From the NCBI GenBank assembly GCA_902795955.1, contig CADBNJ010000152.1, forward strand, positions 1 through 10,511: a stretch of DNA of 10,511 nucleotides, written 5' to 3'. This document shows positions 1 through 6,742 of this stretch, one piece after another (positions within the stretch are counted from its first letter, which is position 1; each line of letters opens with the position of its first letter). The notes beneath the pieces were generated by a model. The model saw only the letters and a list, made by a program, of their open reading frames with translations, made no database searches and was not told the origin of the DNA. Both the position numbers and the translations under genes were made by a program. The DNA is from Oscillospiraceae bacterium. GTDB lineage: Bacteria; Bacillota; Clostridia; Saccharofermentanales; Saccharofermentanaceae.

Positions 1-175
1 AGGAATGTAGAGACAATCGGGGTCAATGTCTCTACATTTTGTAAAAAAGAACACTCCGGTGCAGGAATGTAGAGACATAAACTGCGGAAGAAATGCTCAG
101 TTCCTGCGGATTCCGCAATAATCTGAGATCTTTCCGCATAAACTGCGGAAAGATCTTGAATTCCTGCGGATCCGG
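1..175. repeat. Cluster of direct and inverted repeats upstream of the DUF4428 gene
   Basis: No gene is visible in bases 1-281; the first 175 are packed with repeats. AGGAATGTAGAGACA occurs at 1-15 and 63-77. CATAAACTGCGGAA occurs at 76-89 and 137-150, and TTCCTGCGGA at 101-110 and 161-170, giving an imperfect unit with a period of about 60-62 bases. AGATCTTTCCGC (126-137) and GCGGAAAGATCT (145-156) form a perfect 12-bp inverted repeat with a 7-base loop. TGCGGA or its complement occurs six times: 83, 105, 112, 133, 144 and 165. These may be a dispersed intergenic repeat, operator sites, or 3' structure of an upstream transcript; the sequence does not decide. Confidence 0.75.
4..40 (+). terminator. 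Perfect 12-bp hairpin with short T tract (possible terminator)
   Basis: Bases 4-15 (AATGTAGAGACA) and 27-38 (TGTCTCTACATT) are exact reverse complements around an 11-base loop, and the right arm runs into TTTT at 37-40. This could be a Rho-independent terminator for a gene lying left of the window, but the stem is not GC-rich and the T tract is short. The left arm is repeated at 66-77, which suggests a repeat element or an alternative-pairing structure instead. Confidence 0.4.
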
Positions 176-230
176 TATGCCGGGCCGTCTCTGAGAATAA
201 ACAAAAAATCACAAATTATTGACTATTTAT

Positions 231-239
231 TGATATAAT
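231..239 (+). promoter_or_regulatory. Extended -10 promoter for the DUF4428 gene
   Basis: TGATATAAT matches the extended -10 consensus (TGnTATAAT) exactly, with the hexamer TATAAT at 234-239. At the usual spacing the -35 position (about 211-216, ACAAAT) is poor, as is common when the TG extension is present. Transcription would start near 246, leaving a leader of about 35 bases before the ATG at 282. The flanking sequence is AT-rich, as expected of a promoter. Confidence 0.7.
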
Positions 240-281
240 ACAGGTGCACGCCTGATTTAAAAGATAACATGGGAGGGTTTT

Positions 282-1517
282 ATGGGACTTTTTGATAAGA
301 AATACTGTGATTTTTGCGGCAACAAGATCGGTCTTCTGGGCAACAAGAAGCTTGAAGACGCGAATATGTGCAAGGACTGCGCAAGCAAGCTCTCGCCATG
401 GTTCTCGGAGCGCCGTCACAGCACGAAGGCTGACATCGAGAAGCAGCTTGAATACCGTGAGCAGAATAAGACTTCTGTAGCATCCTTCTCTGTAACGAGA
501 ACTTTGGGAACGGCAAGCACGAAGCTCCTGATCGACGACAACGCCCGGAAGTTTATGGTTACTTCCGCAAAGGATCTCAATGCGGCAAATCCTGACGTTC
601 TGGATTTCGCGCAGGTTGCAGGCTGCGATCTTGATGTAAAGGAGAACAGGCACGAGATCAGGCAGACGGACAGCAGCGGGAAGTCCGTAAGCTACAACCC
701 GCCACGCTACAAGTATTCATATGATTTCTATGCGATAATCCGTGTCAACCATCCTTATTTTGACGATATGAGATTCGCACTCTCGAATGGTTATATCGAT
801 GTCGGCGAGCAGCCTATGAATCCCGGCCAGAGCGCCGGCTGGAGCGTCTCGCGTTCAGGCTTTAATCTCCTCGGGAATAAGATCGATGAATACTACAGGT
901 GCGTTGACTGCGGCAACGAGATAAAGGCAGCAGTGGATGCCATGCGCACAAGCGCCGCACCCCGGCCGGAAACGAAAGCAATTGATATTATTAGAGCAGA
1001 AGCCGATAAATTGCGGGAGAAGTTACAAGCGCAGAGTGTGGCAGGAAATGTTGATCCGAACGAGTCTGCGCGTTTAATGACGCTGCAGCAGAGTATCTCG
1101 ATGGAAATGTACCGTCAGCCGGATAATGCTGATTTCAATGCAATGCTTGATGAAGCACACAGTCTGGCACTTAAGATAAATTCTCAGCTTCAGACAGGAA
1201 TGGCAGATTCTCAAGATACACAGCGGTATCAGGTGCTGATGCAGCGGATCACATCGGAAGGAATGGTCATGCGGATGAACTCCCTTCGCTCTGCCGGCAT
1301 GGGTGCCGCAATGGGTTCTGCCATGATTTCCGCAATGGGTGCTGCAAGACCTTTAGATCCGGCTGACCCGAGCGGCGGCGCTGTTCCGATGCAGCAGATG
1401 CCTCAGGCAGCTCCTGCGCCTGTCATAGGATCTCAGGTGATCTGTCAGACATGCGGAGCGACAGTAACTTTAGGCAAAGCAGGCATTTGCACATACTGCG
1501 GCAGTAAGATTGTCTGA
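282..1517 (+). CDS. DUF4428 domain protein with N- and C-terminal zinc ribbons
   Basis: A 411-residue soluble protein with no signal peptide or membrane segment. The N-terminus (residues 8-38) is a DUF4428 zinc ribbon: C9/C12 and C30/C33, with the family signature KIGLLGNKKLED and CKDCASKLSPW. Residues about 65-195 form a probably beta-rich domain with the pattern RTLGTASTKLLIDD...FMV and NPDVLDF, which I associate with other clostridial DUF4428 proteins. A further CxxC pair is C207/C210. Residues about 225-345 are predicted largely helical, followed by an Ala/Met/Pro/Gly-rich linker. The C-terminus is a second zinc ribbon, C388/C391 and C403/C406, ending three residues before the stop. The start is set by GGGAGGG at 271-277 and the promoter at 231-239. 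The next gene lies 175 bases away, so this is probably a separate transcription unit. The biochemical function of the family is unknown to me; two metal sites at opposite ends suggest a binding or scaffold role, not an enzyme. Confidence 0.9.
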   Translation: MGLFDKKYCDFCGNKIGLLGNKKLEDANMCKDCASKLSPWFSERRHSTKADIEKQLEYREQNKTSVASFSVTRTLGTASTKLLIDDNARKFMVTSAKDLNAANPDVLDFAQVAGCDLDVKENRHEIRQTDSSGKSVSYNPPRYKYSYDFYAIIRVNHPYFDDMRFALSNGYIDVGEQPMNPGQSAGWSVSRSGFNLLGNKIDEYYRCVDCGNEIKAAVDAMRTSAAPRPETKAIDIIRAEADKLREKLQAQSVAGNVDPNESARLMTLQQSISMEMYRQPDNADFNAMLDEAHSLALKINSQLQTGMADSQDTQRYQVLMQRITSEGMVMRMNSLRSAGMGAAMGSAMISAMGAARPLDPADPSGGAVPMQQMPQAAPAPVIGSQVICQTCGATVTLGKAGICTYCGSKIV

Positions 1518-1692
1518 TACTTTACCTGGAGATCATCCGGTTCGGTCACGGACGATCTTGACGGTATGTTCACAGATCACGATTATTCTGTGCATATAAA
1601 GGCTGACGTAACTTGTGAAGCGCACGGACTGGTGGGATAGACCTTCCGGATCAGTAAATGAAGCATAGGAATGAGAATACAGGAGAGTTCTG
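1518..1692 (+). other. Intergenic spacer before the cyclase operon
   Basis: This 175-base gap must hold the start of the next transcript if the DUF4428 gene is monocistronic. Bases 1530-1539 and 1549-1558 are complementary except for one A-C mismatch, giving a 10-base stem with a 9-base loop, but no T tract follows, so it is a poor terminator. TATAAA at 1595-1600 is a possible -10, and TTCACA at 1569-1574 lies 20 bases upstream, too far for a normal promoter. GCACGGACTGGTGGGA (1622-1637) reappears at 6698-6713 with one change. CAGTAAATGAAGCATA (1652-1667) reappears before the XRE gene with one base missing. Confidence 0.45.
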
Positions 1693-2226
1693 ATGTCAGC
1701 GGGTGCGGGTATGAATTCTGAAACAGAGATTAAACTGAGGCGCTATAAGAATAATCTGGCCATAGGCGGGCGGTATTATATTATCTTCGGCGTCTGGACA
1801 GTGGTGAAGCTTCTGATGGAGCTTACCATGGGTGATCTTTCGTTCGAATACCTGATAGAAGAGACGGTGAAGAGTGGCGTAGACAGGCTATTTGCCATAA
1901 TAATCACAGCGGTTTTCATTGGGATCTTGTTTGCTTTTATACTGATCGTTCATTTAGTGGTCGGGCGCAATGTTGCCAGGTTCGTGAAGCGTCATGATAA
2001 CCGGAAGAGGTTCTATACTTACACTTCAATCGTTACGATCGTCAATTGTCTGGGGTTTCTCACATATCCTGCCGATATTATGACCGGTGTATCCTCTCTG
2101 AGTCTTACATTTATAGCCTCGTTACTGGTCGATATATCGGTTATATTTATATTGATCGATCTGTTCTATTCTGCTGTAATGATCGAGAAGCTGATCAAGC
2201 AGAAGCCGGCAGTAGAGGGGGTGTAG
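1693..2226 (+). CDS. Four-helix integral membrane protein, function unknown
   Basis: I do not recognise the family of this 177-residue protein. Four hydrophobic segments are visible at about 24-46, 65-91, 109-127 and 137-161. The N-terminus (residues 1-22) is polar and charged, and basic residues (RNVARFVKRHDNRKR, 92-106) lie between segments 2 and 3. By the positive-inside rule that loop and both termini should be cytoplasmic. AGGAG at 1681-1685, seven bases upstream, supports the ATG at 1693; the ATG at 1711 (residue 7) is a weaker alternative. Only three bases separate its stop from the DUF6765 gene, and the next three genes follow with gaps or overlaps under 10 bases, so this is probably the first gene of a four-gene operon ending in the adenylate cyclase. 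It could be an accessory subunit for that receptor, but only gene order suggests this. Confidence 0.85.
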   Translation: MSAGAGMNSETEIKLRRYKNNLAIGGRYYIIFGVWTVVKLLMELTMGDLSFEYLIEETVKSGVDRLFAIIITAVFIGILFAFILIVHLVVGRNVARFVKRHDNRKRFYTYTSIVTIVNCLGFLTYPADIMTGVSSLSLTFIASLLVDISVIFILIDLFYSAVMIEKLIKQKPAVEGV

Positions 2227-2229
2227 CCT

Positions 2230-3336
2230 ATGCAGGAGGATTTCCATTATTACGCGACATACTGCGCTGCATACCTGTCCGGGTATTCCCACAGCGAAAG
2301 CCTTGATATCTGCTACTCCGCTCAGTTTGTTGATCTGTGTTCGGCTACCTATCTCACGGGGATAAAAGCTCCTGCCCAAGCGGCTACGACACAGCTGCAG
2401 ATGGAGATGATGAATACGAGAACGGATGTTACGGGGCTTCAGAACATTACGAGAATATGGGCTCCTTTCCATTTTCTGCCGAGGGATCTGTATGCCACCA
2501 AGGATAAAAAACGTCCTAAGAAATACATGAATAAGTACCGTCTGATATGCGGCCCCAACGGTGCTCTTGTCAAGGATATTGTGGAGCTTGCAAAGGGCAA
2601 GCCGCTTCAGTCGGTCGGTATCGCCATGCATGTTCTGGCCGATACCTGGGCACACAGGAATTTCGCCGGGACTCCGTCGCTTGTCATCAATAATACGGAT
2701 GACGAGTTCTATGAGTTTATTGCCGGTGAGGATGGGGAGCAGAAGCGTAAGATAAAGTTCCAGCACAGCCTCTCCGCGCCGGATGATCTGGATAAGAGCA
2801 TCTATACCAGCAGCCTGTACCAGAGAAATGAGAAGAATATCATGAATCTCGGACACGGGAGAGCGGGACATCTTCCGGACTATTCCTTTATCAAGTATAT
2901 GTACCTTCCGGCGTGGGATGATTACAGGGTAATGATTAAGGACAATCCTTCAGATTACAGACACGCCTTCTGCCAGATGATATACGCGATGAAGTTTATC
3001 AGGGGAGAGATCGACAGCTTTGAGACGGATGTTTATGATTTTGCTGCCATAAAGGATTACGAGGAAAGGATTGACGGGATCCTCAGGAAACGTCAGCTCT
3101 CGGCATCCTCGGACTGGAAAGCATTCGGTGAAGATCTGTCCGGAGAGTCCATAGAGGACTTTGATGTGAACAAGTATCAGAAGGAATATGTTGATGCTCC
3201 GAAGGATGAGAAGGCAGGGACTTTCTACGGCTTATTTATAGACGGCGCCATAGCCCACAAGGGATTGGTGTGTGACAGGATATATCAGTCAGGGAATAAA
3301 CTGGTTGGCTTTGTACAGGAGATGAAGAATGACTAA
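2230..3336 (+). CDS. DUF6765 family protein (putative metal-dependent hydrolase-like fold)
   Basis: A 368-residue protein whose N-terminus (QEDFHYYATYCAAYLSGYS) and central motif match what I know of the DUF6765 family. The key motif is H134-x3-D138-x3-H142 in MHVLADTWAHRNFAG. It recalls the His/Asp zinc ligands of the zinc-dependent phospholipase C and S1/P1 nuclease fold. H6, H21, D35 (SAQFVD), H209 and H214 (GHGRAGHLPDY) are other conserved-looking candidate ligands. Unlike secreted phospholipase C it has no signal peptide or membrane segment, so it is probably cytoplasmic. AGAGGGGG at 2214-2221 serves as the ribosome binding site. The gene starts three bases after its upstream neighbour and its last eight bases overlap the next start (ATGACTAA), which implies translational coupling. 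Family assignment is fairly firm; catalysis and substrate are not established. The cyclase operon context makes a signalling or lipid-related role conceivable. Confidence 0.87.
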   Translation: MQEDFHYYATYCAAYLSGYSHSESLDICYSAQFVDLCSATYLTGIKAPAQAATTQLQMEMMNTRTDVTGLQNITRIWAPFHFLPRDLYATKDKKRPKKYMNKYRLICGPNGALVKDIVELAKGKPLQSVGIAMHVLADTWAHRNFAGTPSLVINNTDDEFYEFIAGEDGEQKRKIKFQHSLSAPDDLDKSIYTSSLYQRNEKNIMNLGHGRAGHLPDYSFIKYMYLPAWDDYRVMIKDNPSDYRHAFCQMIYAMKFIRGEIDSFETDVYDFAAIKDYEERIDGILRKRQLSASSDWKAFGEDLSGESIEDFDVNKYQKEYVDAPKDEKAGTFYGLFIDGAIAHKGLVCDRIYQSGNKLVGFVQEMKND

Positions 3337-3862
3337 ATTGCAGCGAATTAAAGAGATAGCGATCGCGCTGATCATGATTCTTGGCGCTCTTGTTATGATG
3401 ACTTATCCAAAGGAGAGCTATCCCCTTATCGTTATCATTCTGGCCTTTTTGTTCATTGGAAGAGGAATAAGCTCTATCTGGTATTATTTCACGATGGCAC
3501 GCTTCATGGTAGGCGGAAGAGAATCGCTCTTTATGGGGGTTATCTGGTTTGATTTCGGTGTGCTGACAGGAGCGATTACAAGTGTCCCGCATTATTACGT
3601 GCTGTTGTATCTTGTAGGAATACACGGATTCTCGGGAGTTGTCAGAGTCCTGAGAACACGTGAGACAAGAATGACCGGATCATCCAACTGGAAGCTGACG
3701 CTGATTCACGGTCTCATAGACATCATTATGGCAGTTCTTTGCATAGTTTATATCAAACAGATTGATATTACCGGGATCATATTTGGTATTGGTGTTCTGT
3801 ATTCGGCAGTTATGAGAATTGTCACGGCCTTCAGAAGGACGGCACTTATTGTTATTGAATAG
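3329..3862 (+). CDS. DUF308/HdeD-like six-helix membrane protein
   Basis: A 177-residue protein with six hydrophobic segments, at about 8-25, 31-52, 66-84, 88-106, 123-142 and 147-168. The segments fall into three close pairs joined by short loops. A pattern of Gly-rich helix, short loop with YPxxSYPL, and a next helix with FxxxGxxxI resembles the HdeD/DUF308 family of small membrane proteins, known from acid resistance in enterobacteria but of unknown function in Clostridia. The assignment is by pattern only. AGGAG at 3317-3321, seven bases before the ATG, lies inside the preceding gene, and the start overlaps that gene's stop by eight bases. Its own stop is nine bases before the adenylate cyclase start and in the same frame. 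It is therefore almost certainly cotranscribed and may be translationally coupled with both neighbours. Confidence 0.83.
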   Translation: MTKLQRIKEIAIALIMILGALVMMTYPKESYPLIVIILAFLFIGRGISSIWYYFTMARFMVGGRESLFMGVIWFDFGVLTGAITSVPHYYVLLYLVGIHGFSGVVRVLRTRETRMTGSSNWKLTLIHGLIDIIMAVLCIVYIKQIDITGIIFGIGVLYSAVMRIVTAFRRTALIVIE

Positions 3863-3871
3863 GCACGATCT

Positions 3872-6691
3872 ATGAAGAAGATGCTGTTGGTCCTTAAGAA
3901 AATCATAACAACTTTATTCGGTAAGATCAGATGGTATCTGATTCTTCTGGCGGCTGCATTTATCATTCTGGGCTTTACGCAGATTGATAATTATTTAACG
4001 ATCCGGATCAACGGGGTTACAGATGAGAACAAGGAGCCGATCAGTGAGGCCGGATTTAAGGATGTTCAGGCATTCTCCGTTAATGATGGCGGAACGGCTG
4101 CAGCCATATCGGATATCGGTTATTACGGATACACGGCAGTGTATAATATCGAGACAAAAGAAAAGGATTATGCATTTACAAATGATATCTTTGCAGATGC
4201 GGATAATACAGATAAGTTCTCACCATCCAATCTGGTCATAACCGATCAGGGAGATATCTATGCGGTAAGGACATATTATGAGAGCAATATAGATAATACC
4301 TTTACAAAAGAAAGCATTGTTAAGCTCAGCAGGAATTACAGATTTACAGATGAGATATGTGTTATAGAGTATGACGGAACCAAGGGAGAGCTGGAGTCCG
4401 GGATCAGCCGTCTTCATTACTTTGATGGTTATGTATCTTTCGGTTTTATATATAAGGACAACATCAAGCTCTACCGGATAGATACAAATACCGGGAAGGT
4501 TGACATAAGTCATGATTATCCCTCAGATGATAACGGTACATTTACGGCAAATATTATTCCGGTCGACGGTGCATATCTTTTTGTCAGAAGCGACGGCAAT
4601 GTGTACAGGACAGAGTTTGACGGACCTTTGGGAGAGGCTGTTTATCATTTCGGTACGGAGAGATCCCCGTATTTTACCGATGCGGTCCTGATCGATGGTG
4701 ATCTATATGTTCTCGATGAGAACAAGCCCGGGAAGGTTTACAGGATCAAAGGCGGCTCGGCTGAACAGATACTTGATCTGAGCAGTACGAAGGAATTTGA
4801 GGACAGGCATATACGCTTTATAGACGCCTACACAGATGAGAGCGGCAAGCCGGTACTTGCGCTATGTCTTGAGGACGGCCTGATCACCTGTAAGGATGGA
4901 GATATTACGGAGAGGGACACGCTTCTCAAGACAGATGATAATGAGCTTGTGATCCTGCTTATTGCACCTTATCTCATGTATTACATCGCTATAATCGGGA
5001 TCATCATCAATCTCATTATAAGGCGAAAGACTATATTTTATAAGCAGATAATGGTCACTGTTCCTATATTTACCATAATAGCGATCATTCTCGGTGGGAG
5101 TATTTATGATACAACACTGGAGCAGAATAATCAGAATGTCAGAAATGAGCTGAGTATCATAACTCATTTCGGAGCGCACGAATTCGACGGTTATGACTTC
5201 TCAAATCTTCTTACGGCAAATGAGTCAACGGGGAAGGATTATCATGATCTCCGGAATAAGCTTGCCGAGATCAGTACCGGTCATTCGCAGAAGTGGAGCG
5301 AGGATTATATATTCTCCATCATACGGCGTACAGATGTCACAAAGGCGGCGATCCTGGCAGATGAGAAAAAGCCTTGTATGCCTCTTTTTACTGAGGAAGA
5401 GGACTTCACAATAAAGGATGTACAGGAAACGGATGGCATGATCTTCACTGAGAATATTAACAGTCTGTTGACCTCGGAGGCCAAGAAGAGCGGTATCTCT
5501 GCGTATGCTCTAATACATGACGGAAGCTCTGCAGGGAATATATATCTTAAGGTGACGACAACGAATTCCTCCTTCTATGAATACAGAGGAGTGTTGTGGC
5601 TCAGGATGATCATTTATGTATGTTTGGTGATCATCTTCTTTGCGGTCACAAATATGCTCATGTCTCTTTACATCAGAAGGATGATAAAGAAAGCTACCGG
5701 CGTTGTTAAGAGGATCTCGGAGGGTGATCTCACAGCCAGGATCGAATATAAGTCCAAGGATGAGATGGGAGACATTTGTAACGAAGTCAACTCCATGGGC
5801 CGGAATCTGGAGAAGCTCTTTGAAGAGAAGGACAGAACAGAGAAATTCTATTATAAGTTTGTTCCCGAACAGTTCAGGATCCTCCTCGGGAAAGACGAGT
5901 TTACCGATCTCCAGCTCGGCGATTCGGACAGCCGCGAGCTGACAGTGCTGTTCCTTGATATACGCGGGTTCTCTCTCATATCGGAGAAGATGACGACTAA
6001 GGAGAACTTCGAATTCGTAAATATCATCTATGGCGTGGCCGGCCCGATCATACGAAGCAATAACGGGTTCATTGATAAGTATATCGGTGACGCCATAATG
6101 GCACTCTTCGATAATGCAGACGATGCACTCAGGAGCGGAATAGAACTATATAAGGCTATCGTTCTGGATCACAGTACAGCTGAGAGAATAGGTGTAGATT
6201 CAATAAACATAGGCATCGGCATACACACAGGCATGGCGCAGATCGGCATTGTCGGTGAAGAGGAACGCCTCTCAGGCACGGTCATCTCCGATACTGTCAA
6301 TCTGTCCTCAAGATTTGAGAGCCTCACGAAACAATACAAAACTGCGGTGCTCGTCTCCAAGGATACGGTTGAGAAGCTAACACATCCGGAGTCTCTTGAT
6401 CTCAGATATCTCGGCTTTGTCCAGGTCGCAGGAGTAAATGAGGTCAAGGAAATCTATGAGGTTCTTGACTGCCTTCCGGAGGAAGAAAGAGAAAGACGTC
6501 ATAATAACAGCCCCATGCTCGGCGAAGCTATCAGATTGTTCGGGGAGGGACGGCGGAAAGAAGCATCTGATATACTTCATGACATCAGTGCTTCAGGCAA
6601 AAGTGATTATGTGGCTGAAAAATACTTGGACTATATCACAAATCTTACCCTTGAAGAGAAGTCGGGCGTGTTCAGGTTTGTGAGAAAATAA
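3872..6691 (+). CDS. Receptor-type class III adenylate cyclase with two extracytoplasmic regions and HAMP
   Basis: A 939-residue membrane receptor predicted to make cAMP from ATP. Order: membrane segment about 19-38; extracytoplasmic region 39-358 with recurring short beta units (DGxxYxxxxDGxVYR type), propeller-like; membrane segments 359-383 and 393-412 joined by a short basic loop; second extracytoplasmic region 413-576; membrane segment 577-600; HAMP about 600-660; class III cyclase domain about 685-860; and a charged helical tail. All six expected catalytic residues are visible: metal ligands D696 (FLDIRGF) and D740 (DKYIGDA), adenine-selecting K736 and T803 (GTVISDTVN), and N810/R814. 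K and T favour adenylate over guanylate cyclase. The PEQF...LGD linker before the domain is typical of HAMP-linked bacterial cyclases. The ribosome binding site is weak, so translation is probably coupled to the gene ending nine bases upstream. It is the last gene of the operon. The ligands sensed are unknown. Confidence 0.93.
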   Translation: MKKMLLVLKKIITTLFGKIRWYLILLAAAFIILGFTQIDNYLTIRINGVTDENKEPISEAGFKDVQAFSVNDGGTAAAISDIGYYGYTAVYNIETKEKDYAFTNDIFADADNTDKFSPSNLVITDQGDIYAVRTYYESNIDNTFTKESIVKLSRNYRFTDEICVIEYDGTKGELESGISRLHYFDGYVSFGFIYKDNIKLYRIDTNTGKVDISHDYPSDDNGTFTANIIPVDGAYLFVRSDGNVYRTEFDGPLGEAVYHFGTERSPYFTDAVLIDGDLYVLDENKPGKVYRIKGGSAEQILDLSSTKEFEDRHIRFIDAYTDESGKPVLALCLEDGLITCKDGDITERDTLLKTDDNELVILLIAPYLMYYIAIIGIIINLIIRRKTIFYKQIMVTVPIFTIIAIILGGSIYDTTLEQNNQNVRNELSIITHFGAHEFDGYDFSNLLTANESTGKDYHDLRNKLAEISTGHSQKWSEDYIFSIIRRTDVTKAAILADEKKPCMPLFTEEEDFTIKDVQETDGMIFTENINSLLTSEAKKSGISAYALIHDGSSAGNIYLKVTTTNSSFYEYRGVLWLRMIIYVCLVIIFFAVTNMLMSLYIRRMIKKATGVVKRISEGDLTARIEYKSKDEMGDICNEVNSMGRNLEKLFEEKDRTEKFYYKFVPEQFRILLGKDEFTDLQLGDSDSRELTVLFLDIRGFSLISEKMTTKENFEFVNIIYGVAGPIIRSNNGFIDKYIGDAIMALFDNADDALRSGIELYKAIVLDHSTAERIGVDSINIGIGIHTGMAQIGIVGEEERLSGTVISDTVNLSSRFESLTKQYKTAVLVSKDTVEKLTHPESLDLRYLGFVQVAGVNEVKEIYEVLDCLPEEERERRHNNSPMLGEAIRLFGEGRRKEASDILHDISASGKSDYVAEKYLDYITNLTLEEKSGVFRFVRK

Positions 6692-6742
6692 AGAAGTGCA
6701 CGGACTGGCGGGACGGACAGAGGACTGTAGCGAGTAAGTCAG
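6692..6742. repeat. Gene-end repeat between the convergent cyclase genes
   Basis: The 47 bases between the two convergent genes carry GCACGGACTGGCGGGA (6698-6713), nearly identical to 1622-1637. The next segment (6720-6742) matches 10331-10353 at 18 of 23 positions by eye. CAGAGG (6718-6723) can pair with CCTCTG (6743-6748), with ACT/AGT extending the stem across a bulge, so a bidirectional terminator is possible. There is no T tract on either side. The segment overlaps the last codon region of the minus-strand gene. Confidence 0.5.

Noticed and set aside
1..175. A short CRISPR-like array.
   Set aside because: The repeats are imperfect, of different types and in both orientations; the two-copy units do not form regular repeat-spacer units, and no cas gene is present.
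219..224. TTGACT as the -35 box for the DUF4428 promoter.
   Set aside because: It lies only nine bases before TATAAT at 234-239, far short of the usual 16-18, and no -10 fits at the right distance downstream.
1518..1640. The frame of the DUF4428 gene stays open for 40 codons after its TGA, suggesting readthrough or a broken longer gene.
   Set aside because: The protein already ends neatly on a complete zinc ribbon. The extension has no recognisable domain, and its only internal start (1566, 24 codons) has no ribosome binding site.
2122..2871. A 249-codon open frame on the minus strand.
   Set aside because: It lies opposite the DUF6765 gene, shows no family motif and has no credible start signal. 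The plus-strand gene has both.
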